Below, piece by piece: positions 22,005 through 32,660 of a stretch of 64,000 nt of DNA. A program made the translations under genes and the position numbers. Every line of letters begins with the position of its first letter. Position 1 is the first letter of the stretch. The notes beneath the pieces were generated by a model. That model did no database searches, was not told where the DNA came from, and saw only the letters and a program-made list of their open reading frames with translations. The stretch comes from Mesorhabditis belari (lineage: Eukaryota > Nematoda > Chromadorea > Rhabditida > Rhabditidae), in the NCBI GenBank assembly GCA_958450365.1, contig CAUEEP010000914.1:186001-250000 (forward strand), written 5' to 3'.

Positions 22005-24525
22005 ATGTGGCAAAACCATGTTGAAATCATCAAAGTTTTTGGGCTTGGGACAGCGCTCACAAGTAAGCACGACACAAAGAAAACAAAGTAAAATTTCTAA
22101 AAATATTTAGTCATAACGTGTGTGCTGGTGACGATTAGGACAAACTTGAGCGCGGCGTTAACCGATCCAAATGCTCCACACGCTTTCGAGATAAGCCCCA
22201 TTTTGTTACTGAAAGTCAACAATTGGACTTGCGTTTTGGCTACCTTGGTGAGAGAAAATATAGCTTTCACAAAAATTCGATTTGATATGGCAACTAGACG
22301 TTGAGAAGTAGGACTATTCCAAAAAACCAAACCAAAGCCATGGCTAGCCAAACCAAGCCAAGGTCAATGGCCTTGGCTTGAATTCGGCCTAATGCCTTGG
22401 TCGTCAGGCTTTGAGGGCCTATAACTTTGTTAAGAGATAATATTTTTGCTAACTTTTTATATCATTGTACAGAGGACGTTTCAGGCTTTCAAATGATACT
22501 AAATAGAGCTTTTTTGGATCATCCAGTCCAAGAAAATCAGAGCCAACTCTGAGCGACTCTGGCCATTCCAACTCGAGTCTCGTGTCGCCTGGTTTGCATG
22601 GGAATGAAAAATCCAGTTAAGCTTTATTTTATACCATTTGAAAGCCTGAAATGTCCTCTGTACAATGACATAAAGAGTTAACAAAAATATTATCTCTTAA
22701 CAAAGTTATAGGCCCTCAAAGCCTGACGACTCGTTCAAAATCCCCGAAAACTACGCAAGAGCTTCTGAATTTTATCAAATTTAATCAATTTTCCCAGAAA
22801 TATTGGTATTGTAACGAAAGATAGTTCAGATTTTTTCGATTGCCCTTTTCACCAACTTGTTTGCCATCTATCGTTCAGTCGTCAATCGAAGGTTAGCGGT
22901 GACAGTTCGGTGAGTGATTGGCACAACACTGACACAACTTCCAGCTAAACATCCGGCTCACACAAAGCAGTTATTGATGTTAATTATCAGCAACGATTAT
23001 TAGCAACCAATCAAAGCCTTGTGATCCTTTCAAATTTTCAGAGTTTTGGCCACCGCGGAAAATGTTAATCGATTTGTGATCACATTCAGCGAGTTGTTCA
23101 CCAACATGTGCAGCGCTTTTGCTATTTGGTGAGTGTGTTTAGTCAAAGGTGATTGATAGGTCGGGTGCTAAGATTAGCGTTCTTTTTTTCTGCAAGATAA
23201 CATTTATAAAGAGGGACCTATCAGTATTCTCTTTCTTCGCCTGTAACCAGGTCCCGGTTAGCTCAGTGGTTAGAGCATCAGTCTGGAAGGCGGGGCCGTG
23301 GCTGCGTTTGAGGGTTCGACCCCCTTCGCGGAAATTCTTCTTCCCCATTCTTTACTTTACTTTATTTTTCGAGCGCTAAAAGAGCGCTTTTCATCGCTTT
23401 TCATTCTTTTCATTGCTCGATTTTCGTTGCTGAAAAGATTTTGTTGAAAGTTTCATATATTTAGACTTCTAGTGACGCTTGCACTGGCAATTCTCGAGTC
23501 ATTTAGCTATTAGCAAGCACACGCTCTGTGAATTTATTAGCTTACAGGTGCCCGTCCACTACTTTAGTCACCTATCAACAATATATCGAACTTTCATGGC
23601 TTTATCCGACCAATATCTATTGTCAGGCGATCATTTCGATAAAGTACGCTGCTTTGATGAAATAAATGACTAAGTTTTATGTCTCAAAAAGTCATTCAAT
23701 GTTGGCTTTGTCTAACTTTGACGCTTTCTAAAGCTCTTTGCTTCCAATAAAATTGGATAAAGGTGTTTATTTATCAAGTACATATTTATCAAGTACAAAA
23801 TTCTCAAAAATCTAGCCGCTACATGGTGATTGCCTCTGATGGGACGCTTCTTGAAAGCGCTTTGAGATGGCCGTTTGGGCAGTGTTTATTTTGCTATGCA
23901 CTCGGTTCGGTCAAACTTGTTGGTACTATTTTGAGTAACCGACTAGCGTACGAAAGTCGCGTCTTGGCACAAACCGTTGGGACAATCAATAACGCGATCC
24001 CGATGACGATCGTCTGTTTCATGATTGTCCTCGATTTGTTCACATTGTTGAGAGTTCGAAAAGTTTGTTCTATCTCTTTGCCTAACAATTGAGCTTCTAG
24101 TGGGCAGCTAATCACACCAGCCATCCCGACAAGCGACTGTTAAAACAGGTAAGCGAAAAATATCGCTGTAATATATTGCCGATCACATCTGTTCAGATGC
24201 TGATCAGCTCATGCGTTTATTTCATTCAATACGTGGTGTTCCCTTCGCTCTATTGGGCAATTTGTACTTGCTTTGGGTTCTACTTGCAAAATGCGATTTT
24301 CTTGGTGATCAACGTACTTCAATTTGGCATATACACGCTGGGAATGAGGTTAGATTGATTAGAGTAGTTTTTTTTCCGATTAATTCTCCTTCTTTTTTCA
24401 GTCTCGTCAATGCAATACTTTTGGGCTTACCAAGAGCGACAAGTACCGCTGACAAATCGCCTAGAATCGAAAAAATCCATCAAGTCGCATCCTCGATTCA
24501 AAGCATTACTATGAATAATATTTAA
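22005..24525 (+). CDS. Serpentine chemoreceptor, ten exons, one TGA at a splice junction
   Basis: Exons 22005-22062, 22111-22247, 22830-22909, 23042-23128, 23465-23497, 23548-23643, 23816-24062, 24101-24148, 24197-24348, 24402-24525 join in phase to 353 codons. Seen: TM1 (IFSIALFTNLFAIYRSV) then NRRLAVTVRV; NRYMVIASDG after an ISIK segment, in the place of a DRY motif; TM5 (NNAIPMTIVCFMIVLDLF) then RVRKWAANHTSHPDKRLLKQ, TM6, TM7 and a tail ending SITMNNI. Joining exons 4 and 5 makes TG|A, a stop. Either the allele is broken, an alternative splice is used, or a base is wrong. Intron 2 holds a foldback repeat and intron 4 a tRNA-like module. Subfamily not assigned. Confidence 0.72.
22405..22735. 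repeat. Inverted repeat/foldback element in intron 2 of the receptor
   Basis: Arms of about 100 bp (GTCGTCAGGCTTTGAGGGCC ... complement ending at about 22730) share the words CCTCTGTACAATGA and TTAAGAGATAATATTTTTG. They flank an AT-rich loop. No TIR/TSD was defined; MITE-like. Confidence 0.65.
23251..23332 (+). repeat. tRNA-like Pol III module (tRNA-Ser-like, probably SINE or pseudogene)
   Basis: TTAGCTCAGTGGTTAGAGCA is a near-perfect A box/D arm, CTGGAAG fits an anticodon loop reading GGA, an extended variable region follows, and GAGGGTTCGACCCCC is a perfect B box. The 5' GTCCCGG and 3' TTCGCGG segments do not form a good acceptor stem, so a functional tRNA is doubtful. Confidence 0.6.
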
Positions 24526-24567
24526 GCCATGTCATGTTTATCAAAAGACAGAAAATCAAAAAATGTA

Positions 24568-25100
24568 TTGGGTTGGTGAATTGAAACCAATTGAAAATTG
24601 GTTGGTGCCGGACTTTGAACTAAAATTTATTGAACATAAAACCATGAATTGATTCGAAATAATTTCCATTATTATTGATGACTTCTGCTCATTTTACAGG
24701 CAATTTGCGGATTCCTCTTTCGTAGTAAGATTTTGGTTTTGAATCGAAAAACTTTTGGAGCCAATTTTTGACTGCTTCTTCCGAATCGAAGTGTTCTCGC
24801 GCAAGCTCATTACTCATGTTTCGAAAAAATAATAAACAGAAGGGGCGAGGTCCGGACTGTATGCGGGATGCGCCAAAAGTTCCCAAACAAGGCTATTTAT
24901 TTTAGAGCGAGTCAGTTTTGCAACATGAGGGCGCGCGTTGTCGTGGAGGAGAACGACCTTTGACTTGGAGGGCCTATTCTTCTTCAGGAATTCATTCACC
25001 TTTTCCAACTGTTCACTTTATTTGATTGCATTAAGGTACGTCTTGCTATCCAGCAACTCCCAGTACACCACACCAAAGATAGAGCACCAAAAAGTTTTGT
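24568..25100 (-). mobile_element. Mariner element, truncated, transposase C-terminal half
   Basis: Begins with the TTGGGTTGGTG TIR at 24568 (with a small local duplication of the end). The minus strand encodes, in two frames, [49 protein letters not shown] and YYERGIRKLPVK. This is the catalytic end of a mariner transposase and the parent sequence of the MITEs at 3704, 27613 and 50191. The 5' half is missing at about 25100. Confidence 0.88.
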
Positions 25101-25105
25101 ATATA

Positions 25106-25265
25106 TTGGGTTGGTGAATTGAAAACTGCCGGACTTTGAACTAAAATTTATTGAACATAAAACCATCAATTCATTCTAAATAATTTCCATTATTATTGAC
25201 GACTTCTGCCCATTTTACAGGCAATTTGCGGATTCCTCTTTCTTCGTAGTAGGATTTTGCTTTTG
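25106..25265 (-). mobile_element. Second truncated mariner end (same family)
   Basis: A TIR beginning TTGGGTTGGTGAATTGAAAA is followed by 160 bp of the transposase 3' end, cut off at about 25265, where a residual TATTTACGG end of a CCGTAAAT-type MITE abuts. Confidence 0.8.
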
Positions 25266-25294
25266 AAGTATTTACGGTATGTTTTATAACGTCT

Positions 25295-26598
25295 ACAGGG
25301 TGCGGCAAAAGTTCGGAGCCGCTATGAAAACATTGCAGAAAATTTAGCTCACGCTTTTTTTTGTGTCTCGTATACTTTTTTCCTTTTTTCGAGTATAGTT
25401 AAGGTGATTTGTTACAAAAATTTTCTTTTTAGGAGAAAATTCGTAAGAATGAACGCCAAAAAACGACGCGATGTGATTCTCGGATTATACCAAGGCGGAA
25501 AAAATAGCCCGGAGATTGTAAAAATCACGAAATATCCAAAAAGCACCGTCAACAAAGCAATTAAACGCTACAAGGCGATAAAGAACAACAAGGATCGCCC
25601 TTGAAGTGGTCGACCACCAACCGCCGTAACATCTACGAACATCAACGAAATTCGCTTTCGGATCCGCCAAAACAAGCTGCGGTCGACGCGAAAGATGGGC
25701 AAACAGCTGAAAATTAGCCCTCGAAGCGTTGGAAGGATTGTTAAAGGGAAACTAAGATTCTTTAGCTACAAATTGGCCAAAGCACACGTCTTGAGCGACA
25801 AATCCCAGAAGAAACGAAAGTGTCTAGCAAAGAAGATGGTGCGCCTGGTGGCGACTGGCCTACTTGAGAGGATCCTCTTCACAGATGAAAAGATTTTTTC
25901 TATGCAGTCTTTGCACAACCGCCAAAATCATAGATAACTTCTCAAAAGGGTTCTGAAGAACACATTTGCGGCAAATTTGATGGTTAGAAAGCATTTTTCA
26001 GCTTCGATTATGGTGTGTGGAGGTATGTGTGCTACAAGCAAGACACCGCCTGTTTTTTTGGACAGAAATGTCAAGATGAATGCTAAAAACTGCCAACAAC
26101 TGGTATTAAAAGATGTCTTGAAACATTGGGCAACAAATCACTTTGGATAAGCTGGTTTTTCCCTGCAACAGGACTGGGCTCCGGCGCATGGTGCTCACTC
26201 AACTCTCAACGTTTGCAATCAGTTGTTTCCAGGCTTTTGGGATAAGACCATTTGGCCTTCAAATTCGCCAGATCTTAATCCCTCGATTACTCCGTTTGGG
26301 CTATTTTGGAAGGCAAGATCTCGATGAAGACCTATCAAACAGTGGATGCTTTAAAATCTGCTCTGAAACTAGTCTGGGATGAAATAACTGTTTAAGCGTG
26401 CGCCACCATCGTGAGGAACTTCCCAAAGCGTTTAAAGAGGTGTATCGAAGCGGATGGTGGAAATTTCGAGCATTTGTTATAAGTTATTTGTTTTTATGAT
26501 TCGAATAAAGAATTTGTTATTAATTTTTAACTTTTTAAAGCTGGTTTTTAAACCTTTAACTATCTTAAGAAGCGGCTCCAAACTTTTGCCGCACCCTG
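25295..26598 (+). mobile_element. IS630/Tc1-like transposon (CAGGGTGCGG ends) with broken transposase
   Basis: TIRs CAGGGTGCGGCAAAAGTTYG / complement, TA flanks, length 1,304 bp, close to full size. The interior reads as a transposase with interruptions: helix-turn-helix (MNAKKRRDVILGLYQGGKNS, then YPKSTVNKAIKRYK), a second DNA-binding part (KISPRSVGRIVKGKLRF), the first catalytic block ILFTDEKIFS, the second block (QQDWAPAHGAHS) and NSPDLNP near the third. Several stops and frameshifts make it inactive. Confidence 0.88.
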
Positions 26599-27061
26599 TA
26601 CAGAGTTCCCGCAACTTTTTACTCACTTCATTTTAAAATAACGAAAGAAAGCTATCGAGAAAGCTCAATTAAACTTTTTAAAACAAAAAACCCTAATAAA
26701 ATTATACGTACAAATCACTAATAAGGAGTCTATCACTATTTTAAACTATTTTAAAATAACTTAAGAAAGCTATTCAAGCTTTTTTTCATATTTTTCTCTT
26801 TAAACCGGTACAAGCAACCAAAATGAGTCAATTTTCAATGTTTTTAAAGATAAAATTAAACAATTTACAGAAATTTTAAACTTTTTATCAATTAAAATAA
26901 ACTAAACTTGATATTAGACCCTTTCCAGAGATTTCTGAAGGCTTTTTTTTTCAACAAAAACATCAAAATCTGTTGACTTTGTGTTTCTATCCAAATAAAT
27001 ATGAGCCTAAATGCTTTTAAAACTATTTTCAAAGGTTTTTAGCATAAGATTATTGAAAAGT
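26599..27061. other. AT-rich intergenic sequence
   Basis: Partial direct repeats (ACGAAAGAAAGCTATCGAGAAAGC / CTTAAGAAAGCTATTCAAGC) only; no gene or element boundary seen. Confidence 0.4.
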
Positions 27062-27287
27062 GGGAGTGGGACAAATGCGACCTTTTTTTTGCGCACCCGG
27101 ACATTTGCGCACCTTTTTTTCTTAGCCCATTAGCGCACCTTTTTTCGCGTTTTAAAAAAGCTCTAGAAAGCTAATATTAACCAATTTCTATTCCAAAAGT
27201 TTTTTTCTAGGTAATTTTAGGGCGTAGAATCGAAATTTGCGCAAATGTCGGGGTGCGCAAAAAAAAGGTCGCATTTGTCCCACTCCC
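27062..27287. mobile_element. Palindromic hAT-like MITE, copy 2
   Basis: Begins GGGAGTGGGACAAATGCGAC, ends with the complement, and is flanked by the 8-bp direct repeat TGAAAAGT (27054-27061, 27288-27295). Internal GCGCACC words with T or A runs match copy 1. Confidence 0.85.
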
Positions 27288-27612
27288 TGAAAAGTTTATA
27301 AATTTTTGTTTTAAATTAGTCTAAACTTCAAGTATAACAAGTATAATTAAAATATTGAAAAGAAAATAGTTTAAAAAGATCAAGGATAAATGATCTAATG
27401 TCAGCGAAAGAGCATCATGAGCTGTGGCTTGTTGATGAGGTCAGTAAATGGATATAGAGAACGCGGATAGAGTTACCGAGATGTCTACCTGATTTTATAA
27501 CAAATGGTGAATTAATCGAAAAGCCTAATAGATTGAATTCCTTTAACTCACTCCTCCTAAAACATAGGCTGGATTTCCTTGGTTTAATGTCAAGCCTTCC
27601 ATTCGTCGAGTA
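27288..27612. other. Gene-free interval
   Basis: AT-rich; no supported exon, TIR or repeat. Confidence 0.35.
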
Positions 27613-28138
27613 TTGGGTTGGTGAATTGAAAACTGCCGGACTTTCAACTAAAATTTATTCAACATAAAACCATGAATTCATTCCAAATAATTTCCATTAT
27701 TATTGACGACTTCTGCCCATTTTACAGGCAATTTGCGGATTCCTCTTTTGTAGTAGGATTTTGGTTTGTGTGTGAGACAAGTGTGATGCTCAAAAATGGA
27801 GGACTGGAGACTGGAGATGTCCCAGTTTGAGCACTTTCTTCAAAAGAAACCCATTTTGGTGTCAATGGAAAAGTTGTAGAGAATCAAAAATTAGGCTTAT
27901 AGCCAAATTTCCAAAAGATTCACTTAGTAGTTTCGCCTGAAATGCAAGTTTTGTGAAAATTCGTAAATTTGGCATTTCTTGAAAACCAGTTTTTGAATCG
28001 TTCTGAAAATTTGGATATAAGCTTCATTTTTGATTCTCTACAACTTTTCCATTGACACGAAAATGGGTTTCTTTTGAAGAAGGTCCTCAAACTGTCACAT
28101 ATGACAATAGCCGGCAGTTTTCAATTCACCAACCCAAT
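27613..28138. mobile_element. Mariner-derived MITE, copy 2
   Basis: The TIRs match copy 1, with TA flanks. Inverted relative to copy 1: the transposase tail remnant comes first (about 27700-27770, minus strand), then the foldback arms around AAACCCATTTTGGTGTCAAT. Confidence 0.88.
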
Positions 28139-28282
28139 ATTTTCGTATTCAGTTGACTAAACGATTCAGCATTCAGCATTTGACGCAGAATGAAATTGCG
28201 CATCGAATGACACCAAAAACAACTTAAAATATAATATCCATGCAAAATGAAATATTGGCCAAAATACGGCTGAAAAAATGCC

Positions 28283-28375
28283 CGTACAGTAAGGCAGACA
28301 GAAAGATAGACAGAAAGACAGACAGATACCGTACCCCCCCCCCCTTCCCTCCCCCTCCTTTTCCCCCATTTCATT
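28283..28375 (+). repeat. Purine microsatellite plus poly-C tract
   Basis: GACAGAAAGATAGACAGAAA units run to about 28330, followed by about 12 consecutive C and a C/T-rich run. The remnant MITE end follows at 28408-28500. Confidence 0.8.
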
Positions 28376-28407
28376 TCCCCTTTTTGCGCAGTAATTCTTT
28401 TTCTAGA

Positions 28408-28500
28408 GTTTGGGTTTCTTTTGAAGAAAGTCCTCAAACTGTCACTTATGACAATAGCCGGCAGTTTTCAATTCACCAATTCAACTATTGGGCCAACCCA
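28408..28500. mobile_element. Fragment of the TTGGGTTGGTG MITE family
   Basis: GGGTTTCTTTTGAAGAAAGT through GCCGGCAGTTTTCAATTCAC matches one end of the family; the terminal AACCCAATA is preceded by an extra CAACTATTGGGC, a local rearrangement. Confidence 0.7.
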
Positions 28501-29191
28501 ATAGTTAACTGCTCTTCCGTTCATTTATAGACTTTTTCTTGCATAGAATTCTCTGAAAATTGGTTTTTTTGGGTTTTTTCGGGTGTGGAATCCGAATCCA
28601 AAGTCAGATTCCAGTCAGAAAATTCGAACCCGAACCTAATTCCACCTTCGTTTTCTCAGCCGTCTCTCGGCCGATTGCTCTGAAATTTTGTCTACAAGCA
28701 GAGAATACCAATTTCTATTTCTAAACAAAATTTCAGAAAAATCGGCCAAGAGATAGCTGAGAAAACAAAGGTGGAATTAGGTACGGGTTCGAATTTTCAC
28801 ATGTCTAGTTGCAAAGTTGACTAAGTTTGAGCGTCTCGTTCTCAACGCTAGTTTAAGTCAAGTGTTATAGTCAAGTGTAATATCGGTCCGATCTCGGTTC
28901 GATCCAATCTGGTACCAGATCACTATAAATTACCAGATTCCGGAATAAAATGCAAAAATTTTAGTCCGGTCCAAATCAAGTCCAAACTGGAAAGGTCACC
29001 AATTTAAGATGGGATCTCTCAATGAGACCTAGCTGATCTTGTCAAGTTTCTCAGGAGATTCAAACATCCATACAGTTTTTATTCAAATCCCAAACATCCA
29101 TCCATATCCATGCCTTATATTTCAAAGGTCGAAGTATTTCTTACGATCTTCCGACTCTCCCCAGTTAGCAATTCTCTAAAAATCCATTTTC
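28501..29191. repeat. Inverted repeat 28620-28797 in otherwise gene-free sequence
   Basis: AATTCGAACCCGAACCTAAT and TTTTCTCAGCCGTCTCTCGGC near 28620-28690 are mirrored by GCCAAGAGATAGCTGAGAAA and GGGTTCGAATTTT up to 28797. The remaining sequence shows no gene. Confidence 0.55.
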
Positions 29192-29302
29192 TGTCAGGCA
29201 GACACACTGGCATACTTTCATGCAAAACATTTTATTCAAAAAATAATTGTGAACGAATGCAAGAAAAAGACTGAATCATTTTTGTTCGTTATCGACAACG
29301 GC

Positions 29303-29806
29303 TTAGATGCACCAGCACTCCGATTCAATACAAAGTCCTCCCCCTGGGTGGCTGTTATTGATGCAGCACAGACTGCAAGCCCCATTCTGAAAAAAATTGA
29401 GTGGAATATTGTCGTTGTTTCCTTTGTGACTCTTGAAAAACTCTCATTTCCCTAAAAGCCTCAAAACTATGGCGAGAATGCTGATTGAATGTTATTGAAA
29501 CACTTCGGGATAGGTGATCTTTTCAACTCACCGGACAATTGTTGTCACATTCACTCACGTGGACGAGAGCAAGAGAAACACCTAAACATTCTTGATTCAA
29601 ATGAATTGCAATTTTACTTATTGGAGAGAGAAAAACAGGTCAGTGTCTCTGACATGGCAGACATCAGTCAGATCTATCAGTCCTAACTAAGTGCTGGTTT
29701 ACAATTACAATTCTGTAGGAAGAAGTTCGAAACTTCTGAAATTTACATGGAACTTCCACTCACTAAGAAAGAGAAGAAAAACGAAAAGGATCTTGTTGGC
29801 AATCAT
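29303..29806 (-). CDS. CSalpha-beta defensin-like peptide, left copy
   Basis: Predicted secreted antimicrobial-type peptide. Exons 29806-29764, 29581-29532, 29386-29303 join in phase to 58 aa. The N-terminus MIANKILFVFLLFLSVSLAL is a signal peptide; the mature part of about 30 aa has eight cysteines. Six fit the cysteine-stabilised alpha-beta layout: an early Cys, CxxxC (inside CSLCC), GxC (GGLC) and CxC (CWC) near the C-terminus. This is the invertebrate/nematode defensin scaffold (ABF/ASABF- or drosomycin-like), but I cannot assign a named family. A TATATAAAAG box lies about 70 bp upstream. It is the mirror copy of the gene at 31700-32203 and appears intact. Antimicrobial function is inferred from scaffold and secretion only. 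Confidence 0.85.
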
Positions 29807-29872
29807 TGCGACGAAATGAAAGAGTTGAACTGTTTAGAACTGTTCGGTGAAGTGACGGCTACTGAGCTCTCT

Positions 29873-29882
29873 TTTATATAAT
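29873..29882 (-). promoter_or_regulatory. TATA box of the left defensin-like gene
   Basis: TATATAAAAG on the minus strand about 65-75 bp before the ATG, conserved in the mirrored gene. Further upstream are GATA-type sites: AGATAA near 29920, and TGATAAG near 30001 and 30220. Clustered TGATAA sites upstream of nematode immune-type peptide genes suggest intestinal GATA-factor control; this is inference. Confidence 0.6.
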
Positions 29883-30260
29883 GTTTCTGCTGTTTGAGCG
29901 TTCTTTCTTTACTGTAGGTAAGATAACAACAAAAAGTTACAATTTTCTTAAGTAAATCTCACCATTTCAAAGCGTTTTTCGACATTTGCTTGTCATTTTA
30001 TTGATAAGACCGGCGAGTCTTACAGGCGGAAGCTTCTTTAGCACATTTTTTCTCAAATTCTTTTGAAATTAAAATTGAATTCATTTGAAATTGATTTGAA
30101 CCGGATCTCCTTGTTGATACAGGGCACATTGTTAGCTACAATGTCTATCACGGGTCAGATTGCGTCAATGGCATTTGAATTACCGAAGAATTTTTTGATG
30201 TAATTTAACTAACACTCTCGTGATAAGACAGTTTCTCGACTATTCAGACCTGGATAAAGT

Positions 30261-31245
30261 TGAATTGAATTTTTCACATAAACTAGCCGAATCTCTTTTT
30301 AACACCAACTTGATACTTTTAAAAAACACTAAAGTATCGTAGGTTGGTTCTTTCACAGTTCTTTCACAAGCCATTTCGCTTCACATGAAATTTGTGAAAT
30401 TGTGAAATTGAAATACAGTCATGGACAAAAGTCTTTTAACATTGGTTTTTAGAAGTTTGTTCTTTGTATATCTTGGTCCAAATCCGAGCAATTTGCAAAC
30501 GCTTAAAAGATTTAAAGAGCTTATTATCTCTAATTTTAACATTACAAAAAGATGGATTTAACAATTTATCAGGTGTCATGAACTTTTTAAAAAAACAAAA
30601 ATTGGGCCAAAAATTGATGGACAAAAGTCTTTTAACATGTGAGAAAAACATTATGAAATCAATACTTAGTAGATCCTCCGCGAGCCGCCATTACTGCTTG
30701 AATTCTCCTTGGCATGCTGTCAACCAGATCACGTAGAATTTGGGGTCCAATAGTTGTCCAGACTCGACGGATGAAGTACCAAAGCCCCACTTTTGATCCG
30801 AATAGTTTCCCTTCAATTTCGACTTCACAAACTTCACAATCGTTCGGCCAATCTTTATGATTTTGGTGTCATTTTGTTGCACTTATTGAGATCTACAAAA
30901 TGAAACCAAAATCATAAAGATTGGTTCACTTAGAAAAAAGTTATGGTGAGTTGTTTTTTAGGCTTTTCAGTAAAGTACTCGAGGGCATAAGGACATCCGA
31001 AAGTCCTGTCGGTCTATTTTAATCGTCTCTCAGAAATAAACTAGCTTTCAAGTTCATAAAAAAGTTATTTGAGGTACTCATTTTTAACACCCCCAAAGAG
31101 CTGAGTTTTCTTTTTATCCCCTCCACCATTCCTCAGTCTTCTAAGACACCTAGAAATCTTTATTTACTAAACGCCCGCCCGTTTCGGTCATCCAATTTCG
31201 CCCATCTAATGCCGGATTCATGTTCTACAACCTTACAAAATTCCC
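30261..31245. mobile_element. Palindrome spacer containing Tc1-like remnant
   Basis: ACAGTCATGGACAAAAGTCT at about 30415 and TGGACAAAAGTCTTTTAACA at about 30618 are Tc1-type ends in direct orientation, a nested or duplicated terminus. On the minus strand, 30640-30790 encodes GLWYFIRRVWTTIGPQI and VDSMPRRIQAVMAARGGSTK, the C-terminal motif of Tc1 transposases. The remainder to 31245 shows no gene. Confidence 0.75.
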
Positions 31246-31625
31246 ACTTTATCCAGGTCTGAATAGTCGAGAAACTGTCTTATCACGAGAGTGTTAGTTA
31301 AATTACATCAAAAAATTCTTCGGTAATTCAAATGCCATTGACGCAATCTGACCCGTGATAGACATTGTAGCTAACAATGTGCCCTGTATCAACAAGGAGA
31401 TCCGGTTCAAATCAATTTCAAATGAATTCAATTTTAATTTCAAAAGAATTTGAGAAAAAATGTGCTAAAGAAGCTTCCGCCTGTAAGACTCGCCGGTCTT
31501 ATCAATAAAATGACAAGCAAATGTCGAAAAACGCTTTGAAATGGTGAGATTTACTTAAGAAAATTGTAACTTTTTGTTGTTATCTTACCTACAGTAAAGA
31601 AAGAACGCTCAAACAGCAGAAACAT

Positions 31626-31635
31626 TATATAAAAG
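31626..31635 (+). promoter_or_regulatory. TATA box of the right defensin-like gene
   Basis: TATATAAAAG about 65-74 bp upstream of the ATG at 31700; the upstream GATA-type sites (CTTATC at about 31289 and 31500, TTATCTTA at about 31580) mirror those of the left copy. Confidence 0.6.
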
Positions 31636-31699
31636 AGAGCTCAGTAGCCGTCACTTCACCGAACAGTTCTAAACAGTTCAACTCTTTCATTTCATCGCA

Positions 31700-32203
31700 A
31701 TGATTGCCAACAAGATCCTTTTCGTTTTTCTTCTCTTTCTTAGTGAGTGGAAGTTCCATGTAAATTTCAGAAGTTTCGGACTTCTTCATAGAGAGTTGTA
31801 ATTTTAAACCAGCACTTAGTTAGGACTGATAGATCTGACTGATGTCTGCCATGTCAGAGACACTGACCTGTTTCTCTCTCTCCAATAAGTAAAATTGCAA
31901 TTCATTTGAATCAAGAATGTTTAGGTGTTTCTCTTGCTCTCGTCCACGTGAGTGAATGTGACAACAATTGTCCGGTGAGTTGAAAAGACCAACTGTCCCG
32001 AAGTGTTTCAATAACATTCAATCAGCATTCTCGCCATAGTTTTGAGGCTTTTAGGGAAATGAGAGTTTTTCAAGAGTCACAAAGGAAACAACGACAATAT
32101 TCCACTCAATTTTTTTCAGAATGGGGCTTGCAGTCTGTGCTGCATCAATAACAGCCACCCAGGGGGAGGACTTTGTATTGAATCGGAGTGCTGGTGCATC
32201 TAA
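31700..32203 (+). CDS. CSalpha-beta defensin-like peptide, right copy
   Basis: Exons 31700-31742, 31925-31974 and 32120-32203 encode the same 58-residue pre-peptide as the left copy: signal peptide, then an eight-cysteine mature region with CxxxC, GxC and CxC in defensin order. Splice donors GTGAGTGG and GTGAGTTG and acceptors TGTTTAG and TTTTTTCAG are conserved. The two genes point away from each other across a spacer of about 1.9 kb between start codons. Confidence 0.85.
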
Positions 32204-32519
32204 GCCGTTGTCGATAACGAACAAAAATAATTGTCTTTTTCTTGCATTCGTTCACAATTATTTTTTGAATAAAATGTTTTGCATGAAAGTATGCCAGTGT
32301 GTCTGCCTGACATTTCTGATTTCTTTCATTCCTGCGGGGGACCCATCTTCGCTTCTAAAGTTTTTTCGAATTAGTCTCTAATAAGACAAAACTTCGCGTT
32401 TCTCTATCGATTTTTATATTGATCGAGGCCGGGATTGATTTGAAAACTATTCAGTTGAGAGAAGTGACAGAATACGGTTCAATTTTTTGGTTTTGTTTTG
32501 TTTTTAATTTGCTCACTTG

Positions 32520-32660
32520 CACGTGATTAAACGTTGGGGTTGGGAATGGAGTTGGGACAGGGTTTGCAGCCGTTGTGACAGCACCGGTGGTGGCATAGGC
32601 GTTGACGCTTGAAGTTCGAATGCCAAAAAGGCGTGTTTGGAAGCAGTTCCTCATCCACCT
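32520..32660 (-). pseudogene. Duplicated fragment of the last exon of the 33572-35471 receptor
   Basis: The minus strand reads LFGIRTSSVNAYATTGAVTT, almost the same as LFGIQPSSVNAYAAAGAVTT in the receptor's final exon. It continues AANPVPTPF where the receptor has AANPAPTPSEI, then runs on without that stop. Sequence upstream of this block is unrelated to the receptor's TM7. A partial tandem copy with no promoter. Confidence 0.7.

Larger units (their letters stand above)
29192..30260 (-). repeat. Left arm of the defensin-gene palindrome
   Basis: About 1,069 bp nearly identical, in inverted orientation, to 31246-32312. The outer edge is TGTCAGGCAGACACACTGGC, the inner edge TTCAGACCTGGATAAAGT. 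Small substitutions and indels distinguish the arms, so they are not one sequence read twice. Confidence 0.9.
31246..32312 (+). repeat. Right arm of the defensin-gene palindrome
   Basis: Mirror of 29192-30260, 1,067 bp. Differences cluster in the introns (for example around 31770-31800) while the exons are the same. Confidence 0.9.

Noticed and set aside
23251..23332. Functional tRNA gene
   Set aside because: A and B boxes are good, but the acceptor stem does not pair and the variable region is unusual; kept only as a tRNA-like module.
29192..32312. Palindrome as a simple assembly fold-back artefact
   Set aside because: The arms differ by scattered substitutions and indels, mainly in introns, and the spacer is unique, so two real loci are more likely; long reads are still needed to be certain.
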